This document shows positions 54,268 to 62,780 of a stretch of DNA of 64,000 nucleotides, one piece after another. The stretch comes from CAYMCV01 sp964389005 (GTDB lineage: Bacteria; Bacillota; Clostridia; Lachnospirales; Lachnospiraceae), in contig CAYMCV010000001.1 in NCBI GenBank assembly GCA_964389005.1, positions 1 through 64,000 of the forward strand, in the 5' to 3' direction. How positions within the stretch are numbered: the stretch's first letter is position 1; every line of letters begins with the position of its first letter. A program made the position numbers and the translations under genes. Under the pieces are notes generated by a model. The model saw only the letters and a list, made by a program, of their open reading frames with translations, did not search any database and was not told where the DNA came from.

Positions 54268-54309
54268 TGGGGTACAGAATGACGAATTTGCCATCTGTAC
54301 CCCATTTTT
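54268..54309 (+). repeat. REP-like hairpin 2, possibly a terminator
   Basis: TGGGGTACAGA (54268-54278) pairs perfectly with TCTGTACCCCA (54294-54304), followed by TTTTT, so it could end transcription on the plus strand. The stem is almost the same as hairpin 1. Confidence 0.8.
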
Positions 54310-54377
54310 AGAAAAAGTCAATACTTATGTCAACCAAATACGAATTACGACATATGTCACGTTAATATTGTCAAGAC

Positions 54378-54773
54378 ACTCCATGTGACGTACGGCAGAG
54401 TAAAGAATAGTAAGCCAAGTCTGGCATATTCTTGTATTAATAACTCCATGTGACGTACGGCAGAGTAAAGAATAGTAAGCCAAGTCTGGCATATTCTNNN
54501 NNNNNNNNNNNNNNNNNNNNNNNNNNNNNNNNNNNNNNNNNNNNNNNNNNNNNNNNNNNNNNNNNNNNNNNNNNNNNNNNNNNNNNNNNNNNNNNNNGTA
54601 TTAATAACTCCATGTGACGTACGGCAGAGTAAAGAATAGTAAGCCAAGTCTGACATATTCTTGTATCAATAACTCCGTGTGATGTATAGCCGTGCAAAGA
54701 ATGGTAAATCAAGTCTGACATATTTTTGCATCAATGACTTAATGTGTCATATAGAATGCAAGGCACGGTAAAT
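54378..54773 (+). repeat. 65-bp tandem repeat array with internal hairpin, broken by an assembly gap
   Basis: Copies begin at 54378, 54443, 54607, 54672 and 54737, all spaced 65 bases where not split by the gap. They open with ACTCCATGTGACGTACGG. The left copies are nearly identical and the right ones decay. Each of the first four can fold AAGAATA with TATTCTT and GCCA with TGGC around AGTC. In the fourth copy the middle C-G pair has become T-A on both sides, which keeps the pair. The total copy number is unknown because of the gap. Confidence 0.9.
54498..54597. other. Assembly gap (100 N) inside the repeat array
   Basis: Exactly 100 N, a standard scaffold gap of unknown true length, placed where identical 65-base repeats would defeat short-read assembly. 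Confidence 0.97.
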
Positions 54774-54915
54774 TCCGCTCAAAGAGCATTTTTTAGGGAT
54801 GAGCAATCGGATGGATTCTGCACCGTGAAATGAAATAATGTGGTAGCAAAATCACAAGTTTTCTGTTAGAATGATACACGTATGACAGAGTTTTACAGAA
54901 ACGGAGGGTAAGGGG
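54774..54915 (+). other. Upstream region of the DUF3160 gene
   Basis: No gene. TAGAAT near 54868 may be a -10 box, but no -35 box fits. ACGGAGGGTAAGG just before 54916 is the ribosome binding site of the next gene. Confidence 0.5.
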
Positions 54916-57198
54916 ATGAATTTCAAGAATCATCATTTATCAAAGATTTGTTTGATTGCACTTCTTTTGGCTACGGTATTTTTAACCGGATGCGGCATAT
55001 TGAAAAGTCTGATTGCGCAGGTGAGAGAGTCGGAGAGCGTAGCGGTCAGTGAGGAAACTTCGAACTCGGAGGAAGAAACCGCAGAAGAAATAGGAGAGGA
55101 TACCGCGGAGAGCGAAACGGTTGCCGATGTAGAAGAATGTAGTTATATCATTGGAGAAAGACAATTTCTGATGAACATGGGGGCAAGAGAAGATGTGCTT
55201 TCGTATGTGCCGTCGGTTGCGGATTATAACGTTGAGCCGGGACTTGCCAATATCGAAAACAAGGATCGTGTTCATTTGCAGGATCATATGGTGGAACAGT
55301 TGGTAGACAACAATTTTGTGGTAGTCGACGGACAATGGTCTGAATTTTTTGATATATACGAGATGAATCGATATACACAGTTCCCTAATTTTATAACAGT
55401 TGATTCCATGATGCATACATATCATCTGTATTATGCAATGTTGCAGAAGAATACTGAACGTGACTATTTAATTGAGGATGCCAAATCAATGAGCGCAGAC
55501 ATGCTTCGCAATTCCATCAGTCAATATGAGGAATTAGAGGGAACCGAGTGGGAAGACGCAGCAGCAATCAATGTGGCTTACTTTGCGGTAGCATCTTCTT
55601 TAATCGGGGCAAATGTTGAAATGCCTGATATTAACAGACAGGTAATTGACGCGGAAATTGCGCTTATAAATGGGCAGGAGGGGATTTCGATTTCACCGTT
55701 AAACGGAGAATACGAGGATTATTCCCAGTATAAACCGCGCGGATATTATGAAGAAACGGAAGCGTTGAAACAATATTTCAAGACAATGATGTGGTACGGA
55801 AGACGAAATTTCGTACAAAAAGACGAGACGCTTGATCGCAGTGCCTTGCTGATGACACTTGCACTGACGGGTAATGCCGCAAAGAATTGGGAGGAAATAT
55901 ACTCCATTACTTCCTTTTTTGCGGGGGCAAGTGATGATTCCGGTATTTATGAGTATTTACCGATTATACATGAGGTTTATGGTGAGGAGGTAACCGTTTC
56001 CGACTTGATCGGCAATGCAGATGCGTTTGAACAATACCATCAGTTAACAAGCAAACTGGATCCGCCGGTGATTAATTCTGTTGTTACCATGGATACCAAT
56101 GGTGAGACGGACAGAGGCGAAGAAGAAAAGGGATTTCGCTTCATGGGACAGCGGTTTTCGGTGGATGCGGCAATTTTTACACAATTATGTTACAGTAATG
56201 TCGGCGAGAATTCGAATGGCGAGAGGAGATGTTTGCCTGATTCATTGGATGTGCCGGCGGCGCTCGGTTCCGATACGGCATTGGAAATACTGGAAGATAA
56301 CGGTAATTTCTCATTCAAGGGATATGAGGAGAATATGGCTGCAACCAGGGAACAGATTGGCTCAGCCGACGATACGTTTTGGTCGGCAAGTTTATACGGA
56401 GGGTGGATGAATACGCTACGTCCGCTTTTGGTTGAAAAAGGATCCGGCTATCCCTCTTTTATGCAGAGCGAGGAATGGAATAAGAAGAATTTGGAAGGAT
56501 TTTTATCCAGTTACACAGAGTTAAAACATGATTCCGTTCTTTATTCAAAGCAGTTTATTGCGGAGATGGGCGGTGGTGACGAAAGGTTGGATGATCGTGG
56601 CTATGTAGAGCCGGAACCGGAGGTATATGCTCGATTGAGTGCATTGACCAAGAATACTTCGACCGGACTTATGAAGTTTGGCGTTATCAGTGATACGGAT
56701 ATTGAGAATTTGGATAAATTAAGTACCTTGGCCGACCGACTAAAGGAGATATCCATTAAAGAATTGACGGGTGAGCAAATTACGGAAGACGATTATGAAT
56801 TGATTAGGACTTACGGCGGTAGTATCGAGCATTTTTGGGAGGAATCCATCAAAGATAAAATCGAGAACGAAGACTATTGTTATAGCAGCAAAGAATTTCC
56901 GGCCGCTTTGGTTGTTGATGTTGCAACCGACCCGAACGGTGCTGTTCTGGAACAGGCAGTCGGTGGGCTTTCCGAAATCTATGTTGCGGTACCGGTGGAT
57001 GGCAAATTAAGAATTGCATCAGGCTTGGTATATAACTATTATCAGTTTACACAACCCCTGGATCAACGCTTGACAGATTCTGAGTGGCGACGAATGATTG
57101 GCATGGAGTTGACGGATGATTATGAATTCGTAGAGACAGTGGAAGTCGACCAACCGGAATGGACACAGAGTTATCGGGCGAAGCGGATTTATGAATGA
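54916..57198 (+). CDS. DUF3160 domain lipoprotein
   Basis: A 760-residue exported protein. The signal ends in FLTGC, a lipobox, so it should be a surface lipoprotein. An acidic linker (about 35-70) follows, then a long DUF3160 domain recognisable by NFITVDSMMHTYHLYYAMLQKN, MMWYGRRNF, RFMGQRFSVDA, LRPLLVEKG and LSEIYVAVP. The domain is widespread in anaerobes and of unknown function. GGAGGG precedes the ATG. Its stop overlaps the start of the CapA-like gene in ATGA, so the two surface proteins are made together. Confidence 0.9.
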   Translation: MNFKNHHLSKICLIALLLATVFLTGCGILKSLIAQVRESESVAVSEETSNSEEETAEEIGEDTAESETVADVEECSYIIGERQFLMNMGAREDVLSYVPSVADYNVEPGLANIENKDRVHLQDHMVEQLVDNNFVVVDGQWSEFFDIYEMNRYTQFPNFITVDSMMHTYHLYYAMLQKNTERDYLIEDAKSMSADMLRNSISQYEELEGTEWEDAAAINVAYFAVASSLIGANVEMPDINRQVIDAEIALINGQEGISISPLNGEYEDYSQYKPRGYYEETEALKQYFKTMMWYGRRNFVQKDETLDRSALLMTLALTGNAAKNWEEIYSITSFFAGASDDSGIYEYLPIIHEVYGEEVTVSDLIGNADAFEQYHQLTSKLDPPVINSVVTMDTNGETDRGEEEKGFRFMGQRFSVDAAIFTQLCYSNVGENSNGERRCLPDSLDVPAALGSDTALEILEDNGNFSFKGYEENMAATREQIGSADDTFWSASLYGGWMNTLRPLLVEKGSGYPSFMQSEEWNKKNLEGFLSSYTELKHDSVLYSKQFIAEMGGGDERLDDRGYVEPEPEVYARLSALTKNTSTGLMKFGVISDTDIENLDKLSTLADRLKEISIKELTGEQITEDDYELIRTYGGSIEHFWEESIKDKIENEDYCYSSKEFPAALVVDVATDPNGAVLEQAVGGLSEIYVAVPVDGKLRIASGLVYNYYQFTQPLDQRLTDSEWRRMIGMELTDDYEFVETVEVDQPEWTQSYRAKRIYE

Positions 57199-58769
57199 TG
57201 AAGCAGTTTAGATTTACTATTGGAAGAACAGGAAAGAGTATATTTATAACAATTGCGGTCGGAATCCTTCTGGCTGCAATTGTTTTCGGACTCTGGTGGA
57301 TGGGGTGCTTTTTACCTACGGACATTGATTGGCGCGAAAAGTCATTTTTATACGAGGGTGTCACGGTGGAATTATCGAATCGTAATCTCTGCGTCAATCA
57401 GTCGGACAACAGCGGAACGCAAACCTGTGTATGGAAGTCGGATTGGGATTGGTTTGTGCAGGATGTACAGGTCTTTGACATCAATTGTGACGGTGTGGAA
57501 GAACTGGTGATGCTGGTTTGGAAGCATGGCAGTTACGGAGAGCATCTTCCGTTTTGGACAGAAAATAACGACATACGTCTCGAACAACATATTTTTATCT
57601 ATCAGTGGAGTAAGGAAGAAAGACTGCGTTCGATTTGGATGTCTTCCGCACTTGAATACGAGGTGCGCTCGATTGCACAGTGTGAGAAGAATATGTTGTT
57701 GATTACAGATGTCCAATCGTGTAGCAAGGTCTGGTATTGGCAAGGATTCGGCTTGAAATTGGCGGGCGATGCGAAGGAGCGAACGGCAGATTTTCTGTGT
57801 GCAGGTGACAATCTGATTCATCCGTGGATTCTGGATGCGAATGCGGCAGATGACAGCGGTCTGTATGAGAATATACGCACAGTGGTGGCGGAGGCGGATT
57901 TTGCGACTGTCAATCAAGAAACTATTTACGTCAAGGATGAGAATCTAATCAGTGATTTTCCGAAATTCGGAACACCCCTCAGTGTCGGCGAGGAGCTTAT
58001 TGCGGCAGGATTTGACGGTGTGAGTCTTGCGAACAATCATACGCTCGATTATGGGACATACGGAATTGAGACGACGGTTGATTTTTATGATAAAAATCAA
58101 ATTGTATATTGCGGTGTCAATCCTGTACCGGACGAATGTACAGAGACGGAAGATATATGCGAACGTGCAGAAGATTCCGTTACGTTTGTAGATGTGAACG
58201 GAATACGGATAGCGCTGCTGGGATATACTTACGGAACGAATGGAATTCCGTCGCCGAAAGAGCAGCCGTATTTGGTGGAGCGCTTTGAGGACGAGGATAG
58301 GATGATTGCGCAGATTGACTATGCGCGCATACGAGCCGATGCGGTGATTGTATATGCACATTGGGGTGAAGAATACAGCTTTGAGGTCAGCGACGAACAG
58401 AGACGTTTGTCAGATATATTTTTAGCACATGGTGTCGATGTGGTCATCGGAACACACCCGCATGTGTTGCAACCCTATGAAGTAATGACGGGGGAAGACG
58501 GTCATCAGATGTTGGTTTACTACTCACTTGGAAATCTGATATCAGGGCAGGAACAGTGTGAATGCATGGTCGGCGGGCTTGCAAAATTTACTCTACATAA
58601 GTCGACGGACGGTAAAACGGAAATCACCGCATATTCGATGGATGAGGTGGTTACACATCAAAGTGGTGGCCGGGCGACGACATATCTAATGCATGATTAC
58701 TCGATGGAACTTGCAAAGGAGCACCGAATTAAGGAAATGCGTGCATATATAGAGACGTTTCAAAGGTAG
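57195..58769 (+). CDS. CapA family protein with N-terminal membrane anchor
   Basis: A 524-residue protein. One membrane helix (about 14-38) is followed by an extracellular region of about 150 residues with a VFDINCDGVEELV calcium-loop-like segment as in FG-GAP or VCBS repeats. The CapA/PgsA metallophosphatase-like domain follows: FLCAGDNLIHPW, VNQETIY, GVSLANNHTLDYG, VYAHWGEEYS, VVIGTHPHVLQP and YYSLGNLIS. CapA proteins act in poly-gamma-glutamate capsules, but no pgsB or pgsC genes are here, so another cell-surface role is likely. Coupled to the DUF3160 gene. Confidence 0.92.
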   Translation: MMKQFRFTIGRTGKSIFITIAVGILLAAIVFGLWWMGCFLPTDIDWREKSFLYEGVTVELSNRNLCVNQSDNSGTQTCVWKSDWDWFVQDVQVFDINCDGVEELVMLVWKHGSYGEHLPFWTENNDIRLEQHIFIYQWSKEERLRSIWMSSALEYEVRSIAQCEKNMLLITDVQSCSKVWYWQGFGLKLAGDAKERTADFLCAGDNLIHPWILDANAADDSGLYENIRTVVAEADFATVNQETIYVKDENLISDFPKFGTPLSVGEELIAAGFDGVSLANNHTLDYGTYGIETTVDFYDKNQIVYCGVNPVPDECTETEDICERAEDSVTFVDVNGIRIALLGYTYGTNGIPSPKEQPYLVERFEDEDRMIAQIDYARIRADAVIVYAHWGEEYSFEVSDEQRRLSDIFLAHGVDVVIGTHPHVLQPYEVMTGEDGHQMLVYYSLGNLISGQEQCECMVGGLAKFTLHKSTDGKTEITAYSMDEVVTHQSGGRATTYLMHDYSMELAKEHRIKEMRAYIETFQR

Positions 58770-58771
58770 AA

Positions 58772-58906
58772 AACAGGCAGAAGTTCTCTTTCCAAAGAGA
58801 AGGAGAAGAGGCGATATTAACAATGGGAACCGGTGACAAGATGGGCGTGGATCGCGGTATTGTGAAATACCATTTTGAGCAGGCTTCAGGGCATAAAATA
58901 AAGTAA
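58772..58906 (+). pseudogene. Possible gene remnant (nitroreductase C-terminus-like)
   Basis: An open frame of 44 codons ends in a stretch including MGVDRGIVKYHFE, which resembles the DxGIxxxHFE motif near the C-terminus of some nitroreductases. There is no full domain around it. ATG 58823 lies after AGAGG, but a 27-residue protein of this kind is unlikely to work. TTCTCTTT/AAAGAGAA (58784-58801) is a hairpin in the same stretch. Probably a decayed gene end. Confidence 0.3.
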
Positions 58907-58969
58907 GAATCGGAAACATTTTTGACTGAATAAAGAATTCATTACAGTGTAAAAGGAGACAAAAGATTC

Positions 58970-60529
58970 ATGAAAACCAGAGTATTTATATCCTATGCAT
59001 CCAAGAACAAAGAGGTTGCAGATAGCGTTTGTGAGGAATTGGAAAAGAATGGAGAGTCCTGTTGGATCGCGCCGCGGAATATTCCGCCCGGAGCTCCTTA
59101 TGGGGAAGAAATCATCAAGGGATTGGATCAAAGTGATGCCTTCATATTGATTCTTAGTCAGGCATCCAATGAGTCGCAACATGTATTACGCGAGGTAGAG
59201 CGTGCGGTAAATCGCAAACTTCCGCTTTTTGTGGTTGCAATTGAGGAGTGTCAACTGTCGAAATCGATGGAGTATTTTTTACTTACCAATCAATGGCTGG
59301 ACGCCAAAGATGGCGTAAGCGGTAAGTTGGGACCTTTGTGCGAGAGACTGGCAATGTTGCAGCCGATGGCGAAGGATACCGGCAAAGATACATTTACAGC
59401 AGATACTTCCGAAGACGATGATTTCGAGAATCCATCAAAAAGCAAGACATGGCTGGGATTGGTCATTGGAGCGGTTCTGGCACTTGTTGTTCTTGCCATA
59501 GTTTGGGGGGCAATTGCTAATTCACACAGAGGTGAAGAGGCGATTTCTCAAGGTGCGCAGACGCCGGAGATGAGTGACTCATCGACGCCGGCAGGCGGTG
59601 AAATATCGCAGAATTCGGGAGATATTAGCACAGACTTAAACGATAATACAGAGGAGGCGTCAACAGAAAGCGCATCTACAAACGCAGCAGAACTTCCGAC
59701 TTATCAAGTAGGAGAGTTTCTGATGTTTGGTCGATACTATCCGAAGAATTATGCCGAAGAGAACAATGACGGCGAATTGAAGTGGCAGATTATTGATATT
59801 TATGATGACGGAAAGACACTGCGATTAATTACGGAACAAATCATTGATATCAAACCGTATGACTGTGCAGAAAGCGGTTATTATGGGAAAGACAGTGAAG
59901 GAAACGAGTATGATTCTCTTATGATGGATTCGTATTCAGATCAACAAAAGATAGAGTTTTTTGGTAATTGTGATTGGGAAAAAGCAGATTTGCGCGCTTG
60001 GCTGAATGCTTCCGGTCCTGTGAAATATCAATCGCCGTCGCAGGCAGATAATGCAACAGATGAGTTCGGAAACGGTTTTGGAAGTCAGTCAGGTTTTCTG
60101 ACTTCTTTTCGAAATGATGAGATTGCCATGATAGAGGATTATGTAGTAGACGATGCCATAACAGACAAAGTTACATTACTTGCAACCTTCGAGGTGGATG
60201 CATATTGTGAGCAGCCGACTTTTATTTTGTGTCCGACAGTAACCAAATCGGCAATCGCGAGCGATGACACCTCATGGTACAATACATACGAGGGAGCAGG
60301 ATGTACGGATTATCTATGGGTTACAAGAACACCGTGGGAACCGGACGTCAGCCAGATTATGGCAGTGGAGACCTCCATGGCACACGAGCGGTATACATCT
60401 TTTCGGGCGGCCGCTTCCGGATTCGGTATTCGACCGGTAATCATGATTGATGTCAGTAACTTAACTCCGGGGCAGGTTAGCGGTGAGGGAAGTAATTTTT
60501 TGCCGTATCAAATCCGGTTTGAGGAATAG
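58970..60529 (+). CDS. TIR domain - transmembrane - DUF6273-like protein
   Basis: A 519-residue protein built like a receptor. Residues 3-130 are a TIR domain (VFISYASKN, CWIAPRNIPPGAPYG, LSQASNESQHVLREVE). Glu75 sits at the NADase catalytic position. An acidic linker, one membrane helix (about 161-184) and a Ser/Thr/Glu-rich stalk (about 185-245) follow. The last 270 residues resemble the DUF6273 domain (VGEFLMFGRYYP, LRAWLN, GFLTSFRNDEIAMI, YLWVTRTPW, AASGFGIRPVI), predicted to be outside the cell. AAAGGAG precedes the ATG. Function unknown. Second TIR membrane protein in the window. Confidence 0.85.
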   Translation: MKTRVFISYASKNKEVADSVCEELEKNGESCWIAPRNIPPGAPYGEEIIKGLDQSDAFILILSQASNESQHVLREVERAVNRKLPLFVVAIEECQLSKSMEYFLLTNQWLDAKDGVSGKLGPLCERLAMLQPMAKDTGKDTFTADTSEDDDFENPSKSKTWLGLVIGAVLALVVLAIVWGAIANSHRGEEAISQGAQTPEMSDSSTPAGGEISQNSGDISTDLNDNTEEASTESASTNAAELPTYQVGEFLMFGRYYPKNYAEENNDGELKWQIIDIYDDGKTLRLITEQIIDIKPYDCAESGYYGKDSEGNEYDSLMMDSYSDQQKIEFFGNCDWEKADLRAWLNASGPVKYQSPSQADNATDEFGNGFGSQSGFLTSFRNDEIAMIEDYVVDDAITDKVTLLATFEVDAYCEQPTFILCPTVTKSAIASDDTSWYNTYEGAGCTDYLWVTRTPWEPDVSQIMAVETSMAHERYTSFRAAASGFGIRPVIMIDVSNLTPGQVSGEGSNFLPYQIRFEE

Positions 60530-60538
60530 TACAAACAT

Positions 60539-61378
60539 TTATGATTCATAGTATCTTAGTATTGCATTTGCGACATAGTCGGAGCAACCTTCGCCGTATT
60601 GTGTATCGGTTGCTTCGGCAAGTTTCGTGTGCTGTAGGTATTCTTGTGCGAGATCCACAAGAATGGCTTTGGCATCATCCAGCATAAACATAGAGCGATA
60701 AACCGCATCGAGTTTCTGGACACATTCGGCAGCAAGTGTGTCGTTTTGCTGTTCTTTCGCATACATAAATTCCAGATAAACGGCATTGTTTAAATCCTGT
60801 TGTTCTTTGATTTCGGTATCCTCACCAGTGGATTTAAGCATTGCCTCCATTGCCTTTTCTTTACTTCCATACCACTTCATAATATCTGCAACAGCCTGTT
60901 CATTCGTAAATCCGGCAGATAAAAACGCACGATAGTTCTCGAGACTTCCGTGTTTCTTAATTTCTTTGGATAAAACCTCCGGTTTCATACAAGAAAGTGT
61001 GTGGTCCAGTATCTGTTCAATATCTTCCTTCGTAAAAACTTCAAAATTCATCGTGTTTTCTCCTTTTAGCACATCGTGGATGAGCGTTATGATTCTGTCC
61101 AGGCGAGTTCGTTTTTGTTCTAAGAGACCAAGTTGGGTAAGAAGTACTTGATTTTTATCGTATCCGGGATCATCAAGGATGGATTTAATATGCGCTAAGG
61201 GAATCTCCAGTTCACGAAAAAACATGATTTGCTGTAGACGTTCCAATGCTGCATCATCATATAACCGATATCCTGCCGCTGTCAGTTTGGTTGGTTTCAT
61301 CAGTCCGATTTCATCATAGTAGCGTAAGGTTCTGATACTGATGCCTGACAATCGTGAGACTTCTTTTATTGCTCTCAT
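60539..61378 (-). CDS. MerR family regulator with TipAS effector domain
   Basis: A 279-residue regulator. Residues 1-70 are the MerR winged helix (IKEVSRLSGISIRTLRYYDEIGL, GYRLYDDAALERLQQI). A coiled coil follows (about 78-108), then a TipAS-type helical domain (about 115-279) that in relatives binds peptide antibiotics such as thiostrepton covalently. GGAGG lies before the ATG. Its promoter has the 19-base spacer and dyad that MerR proteins twist into an active shape, so it probably controls itself. It converges on the TIR gene with a nine-base gap. Confidence 0.93.
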   Translation of the reverse strand: MRAIKEVSRLSGISIRTLRYYDEIGLMKPTKLTAAGYRLYDDAALERLQQIMFFRELEIPLAHIKSILDDPGYDKNQVLLTQLGLLEQKRTRLDRIITLIHDVLKGENTMNFEVFTKEDIEQILDHTLSCMKPEVLSKEIKKHGSLENYRAFLSAGFTNEQAVADIMKWYGSKEKAMEAMLKSTGEDTEIKEQQDLNNAVYLEFMYAKEQQNDTLAAECVQKLDAVYRSMFMLDDAKAILVDLAQEYLQHTKLAEATDTQYGEGCSDYVANAILRYYES

Positions 61379-61414
61379 AGTTCCTCCGGATGGTTTAATT
61401 ATTGGTTTATATAC

Positions 61415-61445
61415 AGTATAAACCCTACCGTAACTGGAGAGTCAA
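61415..61445 (-). promoter_or_regulatory. MerR-type promoter with 19-bp spacer and operator dyad
   Basis: On the minus strand TTGACT (61445-61440), 19-base spacer, TATACT (61420-61415). The spacer holds an imperfect 21-base dyad (61422-61442) with symmetric half-sites. A second perfect repeat, GGTTTATA/TATAAACC, overlaps the -10 and start point (61404-61424). Confidence 0.8.
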
Positions 61446-61569
61446 TAATAATTGATAAAAATTGTTGAGAATTCAGCTATTCTATATAGTAAATCAGAAC
61501 ACCTAAAACACAAAACAGAATGCCTAAAAAATACAAAACAAATGCTAAAAAGTAGCTTAAGATGAAACG
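61446..61569. other. Short intergenic region with degenerate A-rich repeat
   Basis: CCTAAAACACAAAACAGAATG (61502-61522) is loosely repeated at 61523 and again, in part, at 61545. No gene seen. Confidence 0.5.
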
Positions 61570-62571
61570 CTAGAACTCCCCGTGTTTCCATACTTCGTCT
61601 TGCAGATAGCCCAAATAATCAAAGCAACGTTCATCAATGCGGCGAACGTAACTGTATGTATAACTCTGAAAATACTTGCCCCAGAAACGCAGGGCAGTCG
61701 GATTCATGGTTTCGCAATCAACGCCCAAGTAGGTGTAGCCTTCCTTGGAACAGATGTCGCAGATATAAGAGAGTAGTTGCTTTGCAATCCCAAAACGACG
61801 ATAATCGGGTTCTACATAAGCACCACAGATATTCATCATTTCGCTATTTTCGGTAAGGTAAGTTTCACCGTCATCGGTAATTGCAATGAAACCAACAGCA
61901 CAATCGTTCTTTATGGCGGCAAATACACGGATACTTTCATTGGCAAACCATTGATCCATCTCCGGAATGAGCGGCGGAAAGAAAATCGGGGCATCGCAGA
62001 GGTGCAGGCACAATTTTTCGCGTAGAGGGCGCATGCATGCAATCTCTGAATGATCCAATTCACAGAATGAAAATGTAGGATCCAAATCACATTGCCATGC
62101 TTTTGCGGAAAGACGTAAGATGGCATCTGAGCAACGGATGCCGAATCCGGACATTACCAGTGTGCGATTTACGATATCGCAGCCGGCAGGACGACAAATT
62201 GCATAACTACCGACATGTTGAAGTATCATCTCTCTTGATACTTCTTCAAACAGTAAAGAAGCCAATTTTCCGCGGTCATTGCCCGTGAATGCATTCCCGC
62301 CAAAAGGTGAGAATACGCCGTTTACGTTTCCGAAATGTCCTTCAAACGGTCCCCAAAAAGCAAGATATCCAATCATATGACCGTCCTTAAAAGCCATTTT
62401 ACCAAATGGTTGTTGAAATAATTCCGTCAACATTTCACGTAATTCTTCACGAAAGTTTTCTTGTGGGAGATGTTCATTCTCGGCACACTCCTCGCGATAT
62501 TCACATAGCGCCAATTCCAGCGCATCCTCAATGTAGTCTGTATTACAATTTTGATATTCGAACTTTGCCAT
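61570..62571 (-). CDS. GNAT family N-acetyltransferase, tandem-domain
   Basis: A 333-residue protein with two GNAT folds. The C-terminal one is clearly active-like: ICGAYVEPDYRRFGIAKQLLSY carries the acetyl-CoA loop (R-x-x-G-x-A). The N-terminal half (GHMIGYLAFWGPFEGHFG) looks like a degenerate copy. GAAGGAG precedes the ATG. Substrate unknown. It has its own promoter, divergent from rsmH. Confidence 0.88.
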   Translation of the reverse strand: MAKFEYQNCNTDYIEDALELALCEYREECAENEHLPQENFREELREMLTELFQQPFGKMAFKDGHMIGYLAFWGPFEGHFGNVNGVFSPFGGNAFTGNDRGKLASLLFEEVSREMILQHVGSYAICRPAGCDIVNRTLVMSGFGIRCSDAILRLSAKAWQCDLDPTFSFCELDHSEIACMRPLREKLCLHLCDAPIFFPPLIPEMDQWFANESIRVFAAIKNDCAVGFIAITDDGETYLTENSEMMNICGAYVEPDYRRFGIAKQLLSYICDICSKEGYTYLGVDCETMNPTALRFWGKYFQSYTYSYVRRIDERCFDYLGYLQDEVWKHGEF

Positions 62572-62620
62572 CTGTACTCCTTCTACGGCGGCATGTAAAT
62601 ATCATGCCTTGTTGTCTTTG

Positions 62621-62649
62621 ATTCTAAAGAGCAACGGAATGACTGTCAA
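62621..62649 (-). promoter_or_regulatory. Promoter for the GNAT gene
   Basis: On the minus strand TTGACA (62649-62644), 17-base spacer, TAGAAT (62626-62621). Confidence 0.8.
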
Positions 62650-62697
62650 GCATGACTTCTTAGAATCGCATTAGTGCGTATACTCATCACAATATCA

Positions 62698-62726
62698 TTG
62701 GTATCGAGCATGATTTATGTTAGAAT
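62698..62726 (+). promoter_or_regulatory. Promoter for the rsmH paralogue
   Basis: TTGGTA (62698-62703), 17-base spacer, TAGAAT (62721-62726), 54 bases before the GTG start. Confidence 0.65.
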
Positions 62727-62780
62727 AAACACAGGTTATATAGTTTTACAGAAACCAATAAATCATTGAGGAGGAACACA

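Noticed and set aside
54357..54721. Two minus-strand open frames through the 65-bp array (about 94-99 codons, partly N)
   Set aside because: They arise because the 65-base unit has no stop on that strand in any frame. The unit length shifts frame each copy, there is no ribosome binding site, and the gap supplies undefined residues.
54378..54773. CRISPR array
   Set aside because: The repeats are contiguous 65-base units without unique spacers, and no cas genes are present.
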